41,210 nt of DNA from Candidatus Bathyarchaeota archaeon (GCA_005882895.1 VBBD01000028.1:1-41210); one strand, 5' to 3'. Numbered from the stretch's first letter, positions 30,979-39,377 are shown. Made by a program: numbers and translations. Notes: a model not told the origin generated them from the letters alone.

Positions 30979-32238
30979 CTAGATCTCGATAATGTCCCCG
31001 GTCTTCGGAGCCTTCGCATCCAATCCCTGTTCCTTGGAGGCCCACTCGGCAAGTTTCTTGCAGTTTCCTTCCGCGCCGTGCACGATGAACACTTTTGTCT
31101 TCTTGTCCAGATCGGACAGCGTCAGTTCTAGTTCTCGTCTGCCCCCGTGGGATGAGAAGTCGAACCGCTCGACTCTCGCGTCCACCGGTCGGGCTTTGCC
31201 ATGGATAACGAACTTCTTCCTCTCCAAGAGGATTCTGCCGGGGCTGCCGGGCACCTGGAAGCTTACCATGAACACCGCGTTCTGCTTCTTCGCAGCCACA
31301 TTTTCCATATAGAAAACGGAGGCGCCGCCCTTCAACATCCCTGCCGGCGATATTATTACGCCCGCGGTCTTTGCAGCTCTCCGCCGATCATTCCAGCCGT
31401 CGACCCAGTGAGCCATCTTGCTGGCCCGCTCGAACACTGACGAGTCCCTCAGGGATGATGGATATTTCAGCAGCATCTCCATTGCGTCGAGAGCCATTCC
31501 GTCGACGAATACAGGATGCTCGAAGTGGTAGGCTGAGAGAACTGAGAGAAGTTCTTGAGATCTGCCGACGCCGAAGGCAGGTACGAGGACTGTTCCGCCG
31601 CCCTCGACCACTTCCGTCACCTTCTCGACAAACTCTTTTTCCAAACCATCGCGAACCGGGTGGTCTTCAGTAGCGTACGTCCCTTCGATGATAATCGCGT
31701 CCAGATCCTTGTAGTTACCGGGATCTGCGCCGTCGACCAACCTAGTTGGTTGACGATTGAAATCCCCAGTATACAGCAACCGTTTCCCTTCAGAATTGAT
31801 TATCGCCTGAGCGCTACCCGGAATGTGGCCAGCATTGACTAAGGTTAGGGAGGCGTCTCCGACGTCGATCGACTGATGATACTGAAGCTCCCGCGTGTGC
31901 TTCAACATCGTCTGGAGGTCCATGAACTCGTATGGCGCGTAGTATCCGCTGAGCTTGAGGAAGTCTTTGATGATCAGACTGGTAAGCGTGAAGGTTGGCT
32001 GTACTCCATAGAGCGGGACACCGCCGTGAATGTAGAATATCGGAGCAGACCCTACATGGTCCAGGTGAGCGTGTGTAAGCACAATCGCCTCCACCTCTTT
32101 CGGAGGAATGTGCATCGGGAATCCGACGTGATGGTTTACCATTACGCCATAGTCAAGAACGAGGTACTTGCCGCCGACGCTTACTGCGAATGCGGACCTG
32201 CCTACTTCCTGGCAGGCGCCTAAGAACCTGATCTTCAT
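30979..32238 (-). CDS. beta-CASP ribonuclease, aCPSF2-like
   Basis: The 419-residue protein starts MKIRFLGACQEVGRSAFAV. The metallo-beta-lactamase motif HxHxDH is LTHAHLDHVG; further metal ligands lie in GHIPGSAQA and YTGDFNRQPTRL, and EGTYA is typical of the beta-CASP fold. The beta-CASP motifs continue with VLVPAFGVGRSQE and ISPAGMLKGG, then DFSSHGGRRELE and VHGAEGNCKKLA. There is no N-terminal KH domain, so it is aCPSF2 rather than the longer aCPSF1. These enzymes cut or degrade RNA from the 5' end. Its divergent neighbour is the PAC2 gene. Confidence 0.88.
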   Translation of the reverse strand: MKIRFLGACQEVGRSAFAVSVGGKYLVLDYGVMVNHHVGFPMHIPPKEVEAIVLTHAHLDHVGSAPIFYIHGGVPLYGVQPTFTLTSLIIKDFLKLSGYYAPYEFMDLQTMLKHTRELQYHQSIDVGDASLTLVNAGHIPGSAQAIINSEGKRLLYTGDFNRQPTRLVDGADPGNYKDLDAIIIEGTYATEDHPVRDGLEKEFVEKVTEVVEGGGTVLVPAFGVGRSQELLSVLSAYHFEHPVFVDGMALDAMEMLLKYPSSLRDSSVFERASKMAHWVDGWNDRRRAAKTAGVIISPAGMLKGGASVFYMENVAAKKQNAVFMVSFQVPGSPGRILLERKKFVIHGKARPVDARVERFDFSSHGGRRELELTLSDLDKKTKVFIVHGAEGNCKKLAEWASKEQGLDAKAPKTGDIIEI

Positions 32239-32403
32239 CCGTTCACCGTAACAGTATGAAATGGATTATCGCGAGGAAACCTTGTTCACTCTACAACCGG
32301 CCGGGTTTGAAAGACTACAATAAAAGCCCTACAACTGAGTCTCCGGAGAGATTTTTAGGCACGATAAACTAAGACGAATCCACCTTACTCAGTTGGTGTC
32401 AGA

Positions 32404-33102
32404 GTGCCAGTTCAGCTCCTAGTAGATTCAAAGAATCTCAAAGGCTCCACGCTGGTCACGGGATTCCACGGCGTCGGACAGACAGGCTACATAGCCACCT
32501 CCTACATGATACACGCACTCAAGGCCGAGCGAGTAGGCTTTGTCCAGGTCGCAAACCCTCCGCCCTGGGTCGGGACAGCAGATGGCGGACTGGTTACACC
32601 TTTCGAGGTCTACCGAAGAGGCAAGACAGTCCTGGTCAAGCTGGAATTTTCTCCCCATAGATCGGAGGAGGCGGAGTTTGCTAAGGCTCTGGCAAACTGG
32701 GCGGTGAAAGGCAAGTTCAAAGACGCGATTTTGATTGGTGGGTTGGATTCATCTTTCAGGAACAACAACGACGAATTCTGCGTCGTTCCAACCGGTGCGT
32801 ACATAGACCGAGCAAAAGTGTTCAAGGCGCCAATCCTCGAGCCCGGCCTGCTAGTTTACGGGCCTCTTGCAGTGATGTTGAGTGAGTTTGAAATACACGA
32901 CTTCCCAGCCATCGCAGTTCTTCCATACGCGGAGCCAGCGCGGGCTGACCCTGCAGCCGCCGCGCTAGCGATCCGGAAAATCTCGAAAGCGTACAATTTC
33001 AAGGTCAACCTAAAAGAACTATTGAAGGACGCGAAGCTTATCGAGCGAGAATATGATCACAAATCCAGGCTTACGAAATCGCATGAAAGACTGTACGCCT
33101 AG
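32404..33102 (+). CDS. PAC2-family protein (proteasome assembly chaperone-like)
   Basis: The 232-residue protein starts MPVQLLVDSKNLKGSTLVTGFHGVGQTGYIATSYMIHAL from GTG 32404. LVTGFHGVGQTGYIA and VANPPPWVGTADGG are landmarks of the archaeal PAC2 group, followed by FKDAILIGGLDSSF, VVPTGAYIDRA and GLLVYGPLAVML. Archaeal PAC2 proteins are related to eukaryotic chaperones that assist 20S proteasome assembly, although some have other roles. The sequence AGAGATTTTTAGG about 50 bases upstream is a possible promoter. It ends 4 bases into the convergent TGT gene. Confidence 0.85.
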   Translation: MPVQLLVDSKNLKGSTLVTGFHGVGQTGYIATSYMIHALKAERVGFVQVANPPPWVGTADGGLVTPFEVYRRGKTVLVKLEFSPHRSEEAEFAKALANWAVKGKFKDAILIGGLDSSFRNNNDEFCVVPTGAYIDRAKVFKAPILEPGLLVYGPLAVMLSEFEIHDFPAIAVLPYAEPARADPAAAALAIRKISKAYNFKVNLKELLKDAKLIEREYDHKSRLTKSHERLYA

Positions 33103-34511
33103 CCCGATCGCCGAATGATCGAACCTACGGTACGATCCGGCTTCGACCCCTTCGCCTGGACTCTGATGACCTTGAGCTTCGGAGTCGCTCTGGAGAGTTC
33201 CTTTCCAAGTGTCGCGCCGTATTCACCCTCGGAAATAAGGAAAACTTGTTTTGGTGATAATCGCTTGACCCAGGCGGCTACCTGCTCTGCTTTCTGCTCG
33301 TACATTCTCGGATCGTGACTGTCAAAACTCTCGGTCTGCGCTAAAGGAAAGGTCTCATCGAGTTCCATCGGCACTGGTCCGAAGGGAATAGTGTAGAAGC
33401 TGTGATCGCTTGCCTCACCGAAGTGGGAGATTCCACGAGGCTTGACGGTCGGCGTAAACTGTTCCAGAAACGCGGAATACTGAACAATCTTCGCTAGGAA
33501 CTTCTCGAAAGCGGGGTTAGCGTAAGCCCGATGCTCGAGTAGCTCCCACAAGTGACCCGTCCTAATCGCTTCTCGTATCTTGCGCAGTTCGGAGAAGCAC
33601 GCGAGAAGGTTGTGTTTTGATAGGAGTTGCTCTCTCTCAGAGGCGTCGAGACGCCTCATCTCCTCGGGAGTGGTGCTGTCACAGATCCTGCACAAGCAAG
33701 AGAATTCCTCGATTTGGGCCAGTTCGTACGTCCCGTCAGAGGTGAGGTACCTGCCTGTCCGAGCGTAGAGCGCATAGGCTGCGGAGTCGAACAGGTCGCA
33801 ACCGAGTGCGACTATGAACGGGAACATGGCAGGGTGGCCTGCGCCGAACAGATGCAAGGGTCGGGAGTGAGGGAGACCCTTCTTAGCTGCGACAATCATG
33901 TCCACTAGAACGTCGAAGCGCTGCGCCTCCATCAGTTCCGTAGGGCTGCCGAGCGCGTAGATCGAGAACGGTCGCTTTCCCATCTCCACGGCGGACCGAG
34001 CGACCTCTTTGATGTGAACTCCCCCCTGGACCGGACCCACCCAAAGAATATCCTTCCGTTTGATTCTCTTGAGAGCCTCGTCTGCTCTCCGAACCGTCTC
34101 GTCAACAGTCCATCCGGCTCGTCTAGCATCGCTGTGAAAGCCCGTTGGAAAATCAAGAATTACTCCAATGTCAGTATCAATCTTCTCCTGGTAAACAACG
34201 ATCTCCGAGGGCTTTACCCCCACATGTCCGTACTCAAGAATCTGGTACGCCCCCGAGTCTGTGGCCACCGTCTCTTTGAAACCAAGGGTCCTATGAACAT
34301 CCTTCGGCAGCCGACCCGGTCTCCCCCTCTTCAAGAGGTAAGCATTGGTCATTATCGCTTTGATGCCGGCCTCGCCATAGAATTTTGGATCTAGAACTGG
34401 ACGGTTCGGGTCCACGACGGGAAACATATGGGGTGTTTGAAAGCTGCCGCTCTTAGTTGTCAGTATTCCGATTCTTCCGAGAAGATCTTTGCCCTGTACC
34501 TGAAAGGACAA
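33099..34511 (-). CDS. tgtA: tRNA-guanine(15) transglycosylase (archaeosine synthesis), short form
   Basis: The 470-residue protein starts at TTG 34511 and carries the TGT catalytic barrel: ATDSGAYQILEYG (base-exchange Asp), VILDFPTGF (nucleophile region), VGPVQGGVH and PLHLFGAGHPAMF, with the zinc motif CLCRIC...H. It inserts preQ0 at position 15 in the D-loop, the first step to archaeosine. Archaeal TgtA is often near 580 residues with a C-terminal PUA domain; here the chain ends after LKVIRVQAKGSKPDRT, so the PUA part is absent and may be encoded elsewhere. It is the last gene of the AK6/zinc-ribbon/SmAP/TGT operon. Confidence 0.92.
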   Translation of the reverse strand: MSFQVQGKDLLGRIGILTTKSGSFQTPHMFPVVDPNRPVLDPKFYGEAGIKAIMTNAYLLKRGRPGRLPKDVHRTLGFKETVATDSGAYQILEYGHVGVKPSEIVVYQEKIDTDIGVILDFPTGFHSDARRAGWTVDETVRRADEALKRIKRKDILWVGPVQGGVHIKEVARSAVEMGKRPFSIYALGSPTELMEAQRFDVLVDMIVAAKKGLPHSRPLHLFGAGHPAMFPFIVALGCDLFDSAAYALYARTGRYLTSDGTYELAQIEEFSCLCRICDSTTPEEMRRLDASEREQLLSKHNLLACFSELRKIREAIRTGHLWELLEHRAYANPAFEKFLAKIVQYSAFLEQFTPTVKPRGISHFGEASDHSFYTIPFGPVPMELDETFPLAQTESFDSHDPRMYEQKAEQVAAWVKRLSPKQVFLISEGEYGATLGKELSRATPKLKVIRVQAKGSKPDRTVGSIIRRSG

Positions 34512-34519
34512 AACGGGGT

Positions 34520-34960
34520 TTAGGCCTTAACGCCTTTTTCCCTCATGAACTCGTCAAAGACTCTCTGAACCCGCTCAGCAGCAGGACCAGCGCCCTCGAT
34601 AATGCCTTTCTCGTTAACCCTGATCCTATCCATTACAACGATCACCCCAGCCTCATCCATCACCCGGACCATTCTGGGGAAGACTCGTTCAAGTCTCTCA
34701 CCGAGACTCTGCAGATCAAACGGCTTCTCGAAACTAGATATCTGGACAATAGTGTCGCCGTTCAGGAAGACCTTGTGAATATCTCCCGCGTCCGACTTCG
34801 CGTTGGTGAGGCAGACGCTAAGGGTTTCAGTGTCAACGCCGGTCAGAGTGCCGATGAAAGTCTTGCCCTGCGCCGTCAAGACGCTGACGTGCTTTTGGAG
34901 AAGATTAGAGAGCTCCTCCATGAATTTCCGGCCAGCAGTTGAAGACAGTGAAACAGGCAC
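34520..34960 (-). CDS. Sm-like archaeal protein with C-terminal domain (SmAP3-like)
   Basis: The 146-residue product contains an Sm fold: LLQKHVSVLTAQGKTFIGTLTGVDTETLSVCLTNAKS, then HKVFLNGDTIVQISSFEKPF (Sm2). A C-terminal domain follows (LGERLERVFPRMVRVMDEAGVIVVMDRIRVNEKGIIEG), as in the extended SmAP3 type. The start is GTG at 34960; an ATG at 34921 (MEELSNLL) is an equally good alternative and would begin at the Sm domain. Sm rings bind U-rich RNA. It is 8 bases upstream of the TGT gene on the same transcript, which also holds RNA-linked proteins. Confidence 0.85.
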   Translation of the reverse strand: MPVSLSSTAGRKFMEELSNLLQKHVSVLTAQGKTFIGTLTGVDTETLSVCLTNAKSDAGDIHKVFLNGDTIVQISSFEKPFDLQSLGERLERVFPRMVRVMDEAGVIVVMDRIRVNEKGIIEGAGPAAERVQRVFDEFMREKGVKA

Positions 34961-34987
34961 CCTTGAAGCGTGCGGACCCGGAGACCG

Positions 34988-35212
34988 CTATATCACCTTT
35001 GGTTCAGACGCAGCGGTTCTCGGCATCTTGAAGTCTGCTAAGATAGCTCTCGCCTCTCTCGCGTCTTTAGCAGACGCGAGGATAGGCAGATCGAGAATCT
35101 CAAACCGTCGTGAGCATTGAGAACAAGTCTTGCTCTTGTTCCTAGAATCGGCAATCTGATGCGTGTGGCAACGTGGGCATTTGATAATCCAGAACCTCTT
35201 TTTGTCAGTCAT
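34988..35212 (-). CDS. Small zinc-ribbon protein (DUF1922-like)
   Basis: The 74-residue protein reads MTDKKRFWIIKCPRCHTHQIADSRNKSKTCSQCSRRFEI, an N-terminal zinc ribbon with two CxxC pairs, and ends with a helical tail (ASAKDAREARAILADFKMP). It resembles archaeal DUF1922-type small zinc-ribbon proteins. Its ATG at 35212 overlaps the stop of the AK6 gene by 4 bases, so translation is coupled. It probably binds RNA or a ribosomal partner, which is inference from its operon. Confidence 0.8.
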   Translation of the reverse strand: MTDKKRFWIIKCPRCHTHQIADSRNKSKTCSQCSRRFEILDLPILASAKDAREARAILADFKMPRTAASEPKVI

Positions 35213-35778
35213 AGCGTTCTCTCCAGTTCCAACGGAACGTAGCGAGCAAGCCAGTTTACTACCCCTGACCTGCCAGTTCTCCCCCTTGACAAAACTCGTA
35301 ATGCTTCCCTGTAGACTGCCAAGGCCGACTTTCGAGTAGTGTCAATCTCATACACTTTTCGGGGTCCGAGAAGCAAACGCGACTCTTGAAGGCACACGTC
35401 TAATATCTCTGCCTCCGTATTTTCCCACGCCTTCCGTTTCGTCCACCCTCTCACTCGCAAGCGCTTATACAGGACGACCGGGTCCAGTCGAAGGACCAAG
35501 GCCAATTTCACTCTGCCTTCGGGAAGAAATCTTCCAAGCAAATGAGTAGGCAAAACTATTCCCTCTGATGATCGCGACAACTCCTCCAGTCTCCTTCGAA
35601 GCTTTCCTTCATCAACAACGTAGGTTTTCCTAGTTCTATCAAAGCGAGTGTAGAGCTTTTCCTTCCGTACTAAGCGGTTAGGTTCAATTAGTTTGATCTC
35701 TGAATTCCGGGAGAGGTTCTTGGCCAGTGTGGTCTTTCCGACCCCAGGTGTGCCGGTAACGAGTATGATATTGGCCAA
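35209..35778 (-). CDS. Adenylate kinase-like AK6/Fap7 family protein
   Basis: The 189-residue protein starts MANIILVTGTPGVGKTTLAKNLSRN, with P-loop GTPGVGKTT. YVVDEGKLRRRLEEL, IVLPTHLLGRFLPEG and VLRLDPVVLYKRLRVRGW-x-x-x-K are characteristic of AK6/Fap7. The NTEAEILDVCLQES helix and YEIDTT are also conserved. AK6/Fap7 is an NTPase involved in final maturation of the small ribosomal subunit rRNA together with uS11. It is the first gene of the operon with zinc ribbon, SmAP and TGT. Its start is 13 bases downstream of tRNA-Glu, so the tRNA and mRNA may share a transcript. Confidence 0.9.
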   Translation of the reverse strand: MANIILVTGTPGVGKTTLAKNLSRNSEIKLIEPNRLVRKEKLYTRFDRTRKTYVVDEGKLRRRLEELSRSSEGIVLPTHLLGRFLPEGRVKLALVLRLDPVVLYKRLRVRGWTKRKAWENTEAEILDVCLQESRLLLGPRKVYEIDTTRKSALAVYREALRVLSRGRTGRSGVVNWLARYVPLELERTL

Positions 35779-35791
35779 GTTTGTAATCTAG

Positions 35792-35902
35792 TGCTCCGGC
35801 CGGGACATCCAGGCCCTTTAGAGCCTTTTGAACCCGGGTCGCCGGATCGAGAGTCCGGCATACTCTCGGCCAAAATTGTGGACCGGGCTATACTACCGGA
35901 GC
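35792..35902 (-). tRNA. tRNA-Glu(CTC) with D-loop and T-loop introns
   Basis: After splicing, the gene gives acceptor GCTCCGG/CCGGAGC, D stem GTAT/GTAT, anticodon stem CCGGA/TCCGG with loop CTCTCGA (anticodon CTC), T stem CCGGG/CCCGG with loop TTCAAAT, and discriminator A; CCA is not encoded. Intron 1 (35865-35879, 15 nt) lies in the D-loop before A21. Its central helix is CGGT:GCCG, with bulges CCA and AGA. Intron 2 (35806-35826, 21 nt) lies in the T-loop between A59 and T60. Its bulge-helix-bulge is excellent: outer helix is the T stem, central helix TTCA:TGGA, inner helix GGCTC:GGGCC, bulges AAA and TGT. Both cuts fall after the second bulge base. The anticodon arm is uninterrupted. Confidence 0.92.
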
Positions 35903-35990
35903 AAAGGCTCCCGGAAATGAGTTTCAGTTAAGGATTGTCGTTTTATCGAACCTTATCGCAGCCCTGACCTTTGGGAACGCTTACCAAAAA

Positions 35991-36227
35991 TCAGCCTAGA
36001 TGGCGACGCAATAGAAGAACTACAATGAAGAGCAAGAACACGAACATTATCGTCGCCCCTAGTGCAATCTTCTTCCGGTTTGTCAGCGGCTTTCCGGTCG
36101 GTGGGGGACGAGGAGGGGCGTAAGCAGGAGGAATGGAGTTGAAGGTAACATATCTCACTTTCTCCTGCCATAGTCTCTTGCGGGCCAAACCAGCTAAAGA
36201 CAAGTCGAAAGAAGGTAGGCTCGTCAT
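35991..36227 (-). CDS. Small membrane protein, 78 aa
   Basis: The product starts MTSLPSFDLSLAGLARKRLWQEK at ATG 36227 and has a proline-rich middle (YAPPRPPPTGKPLT) and a C-terminal TM helix (IALGATIMFVFLLFIVVLLL) ending in RRHLG. This is the layout of a tail-anchored small protein. No family is recognised. It is divergent from the 330-residue anchored protein by about 40 bases and lies upstream of tRNA-Glu. Confidence 0.5.
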   Translation of the reverse strand: MTSLPSFDLSLAGLARKRLWQEKVRYVTFNSIPPAYAPPRPPPTGKPLTNRKKIALGATIMFVFLLFIVVLLLRRHLG

Positions 36228-36269
36228 AAATATAATGGTAGGCTCCAGGTGCCCCCAAAGAATTTTCTG

Positions 36270-37259
36270 ATGAATCTAGATATGCTAAGATTAGTCTTTG
36301 GACGAATGAAGAACTGGACTCCGAGCCTCGCAACTGCCTTCCTAGCCTTTACAATCCTACTGTCGGTCTTTCTTGTCCTGTCCGTTCAAGCCTTAGATCA
36401 ATCCGACATTCAGAGCCAGAGCATACTGTCTGCCCTGAACTATCTTGCCGGAAACTACAACGCCAGCATGGGGCTAATCCACGAATCCCCAGACTCCGCG
36501 AACCTCTCTAACACATATTGGCTCTACTCGGACAACTTCCTAGCGAACTTAGCCTTTCAGAGAACCGGAGCCAGCAACGCGAGTCTGGCTTCACTTGCCG
36601 AAAACGTCACGCGCTCCGCTGCTCGCTATTTTCAAGGGCAGCCCAATCCCGTAAACCAATATCAAGTTTTCACCAATACTTCTCGCTTCCCGTTCAACGC
36701 TTCGAAGGACTTCATATTCAGAACCTATGGTGTTGCCGTCGTGAAGTCCACGGTCAATAATCAGAGCGGAATGCTTGACCCCAAAAAATACGCCGACATA
36801 GCTTTTCTCGAAGCGATATGGTACCACAACGTCCGACAGGACCCTTACGCTCTTTCGGTCTTTCACGACGGATTCGCCTTATGGAACGGAACGGGTTTCA
36901 AGGATGACGCCTTCACGTCTACCTTCGCCACATACAAGATCGCTCTGTATCTTTACGCAGCCAAACTCCTAGGGCAGGCTCCAGACTCGTCGATAGTGGA
37001 CGGACTCCTTGCCCTTCAGTTGCACAGAGGAGTCGACTCTGGTGGATTCGTCACCGAGTACTCGGGAAGATTCGGCCCTGTAGGAGGGTCTAACACGGAG
37101 ACAACTAGCCTAGCGATTCTTGCTCTGTCTCAACAAGGCTTCATACCCTCGAACATAGTCAGCCTAGCATTTCAGTTGATAATCATCGGCGTGCTAGTCG
37201 CATTCGCGGCTTTGATAGCCGCTACAGTCGTCAGACGTTCCGTAAAGCAAGATGTTTGA
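36270..37259 (+). CDS. Exported, membrane-anchored helical protein (alpha/alpha-toroid-like)
   Basis: The start is taken at ATG 36270; an upstream GTG at 36249 is possible. The signal/anchor is TPSLATAFLAFTILLSVFLVL. The extracellular part repeats helix pairs (SNTYWLYSDNFLANLAFQRTG, YADIAFLEAIWYHNVRQDPYAL, FATYKIALYLYAAKLLG and GGSNTETTSLAILALSQQG), similar in style to alpha/alpha-barrel glycan-active or terpene-cyclase-like toroids. Many NxS/T sequons fit a glycosylated archaeal surface protein. A C-terminal TM helix (FQLIIIGVLVAFAALIAATVV) and basic tail anchor it. No catalytic residues can be assigned. Confidence 0.65.
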   Translation: MNLDMLRLVFGRMKNWTPSLATAFLAFTILLSVFLVLSVQALDQSDIQSQSILSALNYLAGNYNASMGLIHESPDSANLSNTYWLYSDNFLANLAFQRTGASNASLASLAENVTRSAARYFQGQPNPVNQYQVFTNTSRFPFNASKDFIFRTYGVAVVKSTVNNQSGMLDPKKYADIAFLEAIWYHNVRQDPYALSVFHDGFALWNGTGFKDDAFTSTFATYKIALYLYAAKLLGQAPDSSIVDGLLALQLHRGVDSGGFVTEYSGRFGPVGGSNTETTSLAILALSQQGFIPSNIVSLAFQLIIIGVLVAFAALIAATVVRRSVKQDV

Positions 37260-37338
37260 ATCAGTACGCATACTTACGCATGGAATCTGTTTGTGTGCCT
37301 AAACTAGAGGCTAAGATTCTTTCTCTGTCTTCAGAGAG

Positions 37339-38955
37339 CTACTCTGGAGGAGGACCACCTTTCGGTGGAGGAGGCGGCTTAGCAGCAGCGATGACATCGT
37401 CGATTCTCAGGATCATGGACGCGACTTCTACAGCTGAACCAATTGCGTGTTCCTTGACCTTGACAGGCTCCAGCACTCCTTCTTTCCACATGTCCGAGAC
37501 CTCGCCAGTGTGAACGTTGATTCCGCTCCACAGGCCCTTGTTTTCGTGGGCCGCTCGTAGTGCTACTAGAATGTCGATTTGTTCGAGACCCGCGTTGTCC
37601 GATAGGGTTCGCGGAATAGACTCCAGCGAATCGGCAAACGCTTCAATGGCGAGCTGTTCTCTTCCGCCTATCTTCGGCGCTAGGTCGCGGATTCTTTTCG
37701 CCAACTCGATCTCAATTGCACCTCCACCAGCAACTATCTTGTTTTTCTTCACGACGTCAATGATCACTGAGAGGGCGTCTTTGAGGGCTCTTTCCGCTTC
37801 GTCAACAAGCCTTTCCAAGCCCGCTCTAATCAGGATGCTAACAGACTTAGGATCCTTCGCGTCTTCGATGAAGACCATCTTATCGTCGCCTACCTTTCGC
37901 TCTTCAACAAGACCCGCGAATCCGAGGTCCGCGCTGCGGATGTCCTCTAGGTTGGTAATTATTCGAGCGCCCGTTGCTCTTGACAGCTTTTCGATGTCCG
38001 ACTTCTTGATACGTCTAGCGGCCAATATTCCATTCTTGGCCATGAATGACTGAGCTACTTCGTCGATCCCCTTCTGGCAGAGGACAACATTGGCACCGGA
38101 CTTTTTGATCTTCTCGACCATGTCCTTCATCAGCTTTGTCTCCTCGTCGAGGAAGGACTGCATCTGTTGCGGGTTGCTGATCTTGATCTCAGCACTAAAC
38201 TCGGTCTTCTCAATCTCCAGCGGCGTATCCAAGAGCGCGATCTTCGCTTTCTCAATCCTCTTCGGCATGCCAGGATGGACGACTTCCTTGTCCACGATTA
38301 CGCCTTTGATCAGCTCGGTGTCTAGGAGGCTCTTGCCTTCCTTTTTCACCAGCTGAATATTCTCGATGTCGGCAGAGAAAGCATCGCCTCTTTTCTCAAT
38401 GACATGGTTAACCGCGTCGACAGCGATACTCGCAAAGTGTTCTGTCGCTCCTCCAAGGGACTTCCCGCGCATCGCGGTCACAGCGATCTTCCGAAGAGTC
38501 TCAGTGTCTTTCAGATCTACTGGTTTCCCGAGCTCGTTCAGAATCTCACGCGCCTTCTCAGCGGCCTTTTTGAAACCGGCGTTAATCACAGTCGGGTGCA
38601 AACCCTTGTCCAGCAAGAGCTCGGCCCGTTTTAGAAGTTCGCCGGCGAGAACGACGACCGATGTAGTTCCATCACCTACTTCATCGTCTTGGGTCTTTGC
38701 TATCTCAACAAGCATCTTCGCAGCTGGGTGTTGAACATCTAACTCGTCAAGTACAGTGGCTCCATCGCTTGTCACGGTGACATCGCCGAGGCTGTCGACA
38801 AGCATCTTGTCCATACCCCGAGGTCCGAGGGTTGTCTTGACAACTTCAGAGACGATCCTAGCAGCACTAATATTGCTCCTCTGGGCGTCCTTCCCACGGT
38901 TACGGTTAGAGCCTTCTTTTAGAATCAGGACCTGTTGGTTAGCGAGATACGACAT
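37339..38955 (-). CDS. thsA: Thermosome subunit (group II chaperonin)
   Basis: The 538-residue protein starts [58 protein letters not shown]. Nucleotide-binding motifs are [10 protein letters not shown] and [18 protein letters not shown]. The apical part includes [22 protein letters not shown], and the C-terminal equatorial part [18 protein letters not shown]. It assembles into a double-ring cage that folds proteins with ATP. The C-terminal tail is [16 protein letters not shown], instead of the Gly-Met-rich tail common in thermosomes. The symbol thsA is a generic choice, since subunit type is not determined. Confidence 0.96.
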   Translation of the reverse strand: MSYLANQQVLILKEGSNRNRGKDAQRSNISAARIVSEVVKTTLGPRGMDKMLVDSLGDVTVTSDGATVLDELDVQHPAAKMLVEIAKTQDDEVGDGTTSVVVLAGELLKRAELLLDKGLHPTVINAGFKKAAEKAREILNELGKPVDLKDTETLRKIAVTAMRGKSLGGATEHFASIAVDAVNHVIEKRGDAFSADIENIQLVKKEGKSLLDTELIKGVIVDKEVVHPGMPKRIEKAKIALLDTPLEIEKTEFSAEIKISNPQQMQSFLDEETKLMKDMVEKIKKSGANVVLCQKGIDEVAQSFMAKNGILAARRIKKSDIEKLSRATGARIITNLEDIRSADLGFAGLVEERKVGDDKMVFIEDAKDPKSVSILIRAGLERLVDEAERALKDALSVIIDVVKKNKIVAGGGAIEIELAKRIRDLAPKIGGREQLAIEAFADSLESIPRTLSDNAGLEQIDILVALRAAHENKGLWSGINVHTGEVSDMWKEGVLEPVKVKEHAIGSAVEVASMILRIDDVIAAAKPPPPPKGGPPPE

Positions 38956-38995
38956 TTACTCTTAGCACTCGGAAAGAGGGACCGGCGGAGCTGCG

Positions 38996-39005
38996 AATAA
39001 AAACC
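38996..39005 (-). promoter_or_regulatory. TATA box of the thermosome gene
   Basis: On the minus strand GGTTTTTATT lies 41-50 bases upstream of the thermosome ATG. Transcription would begin about 25 bases downstream, leaving a leader of about 20 bases. Confidence 0.5.
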
Positions 39006-39033
39006 TTATCTCAAGTGTAGGCGAGTTTTCGGG

Positions 39034-39255
39034 CTATTCCTTCTGTATGCGCTTGACAGCGAGACGGATATCCTCTGATCTCACCGTTTTTCGCCCTGCG
39101 TGCGTTGCCAGTTCCAGAGCTTCCTTCCCCACCCGGATGGCAAACTCTTCAACCACCTTTCTCAGTTCCTCCGCTGCATCATCCCCTATTCGCCCGGCAC
39201 CGCCTCGTTTTATGAGCCGATGAACCGCAGCGGTTGATATCTCGCTCTCTCCCAA
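39034..39255 (-). CDS. Archaeal histone (HMf-like)
   Basis: The 73-residue protein starts at TTG 39255 (MGESEISTAAVHRLIKRGGAGRIGDDAAEELRKVVEEFAIRVGKEALELATHAGRKTVRSEDIRLAVKRIQKE). It has the three-helix histone fold, with RIGDDAAEELRKVVEEFAIRV as the long central helix and the RKTVRSEDIRLAVK end matching HMf family. The dimer wraps DNA into nucleosome-like particles. A TATA box lies close upstream, giving a very short leader. It is divergent from the eS17 gene. Confidence 0.95.
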   Translation of the reverse strand: MGESEISTAAVHRLIKRGGAGRIGDDAAEELRKVVEEFAIRVGKEALELATHAGRKTVRSEDIRLAVKRIQKE

Positions 39256-39286
39256 GGATGGGACCGATTTCGGTTCCCAAACCAGA

Positions 39287-39295
39287 CTATAAAAG
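39287..39295 (-). promoter_or_regulatory. TATA box of the histone gene
   Basis: The minus strand reads CTTTTATAG, about 35 bases upstream of the TTG start at 39255. The inferred leader is around 10 bases. Confidence 0.55.
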
Positions 39296-39328
39296 AGTTA
39301 GTCGAGTGCACCGGCGTTTTCCGCGCCA

Positions 39329-39338
39329 ATATTTAAAA
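39329..39338 (+). promoter_or_regulatory. TATA box of the eS17 gene
   Basis: ATATTTAAAA at 39329-39338 is a strong archaeal TATA element about 45 bases upstream of the GTG start at 39378, giving an expected leader near 20 bases. It lies about 40 bases from the divergent histone TATA box. Confidence 0.6.
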
Positions 39339-39377
39339 GTCCAGCAAAGGGTCCGCGGTCCTCTCGGATGTGCTAGC

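Noticed and set aside
37517-38053. Plus-strand frames inside the thermosome gene, Ser-rich
   Set aside because: These are antisense shadows of a clear thermosome gene.
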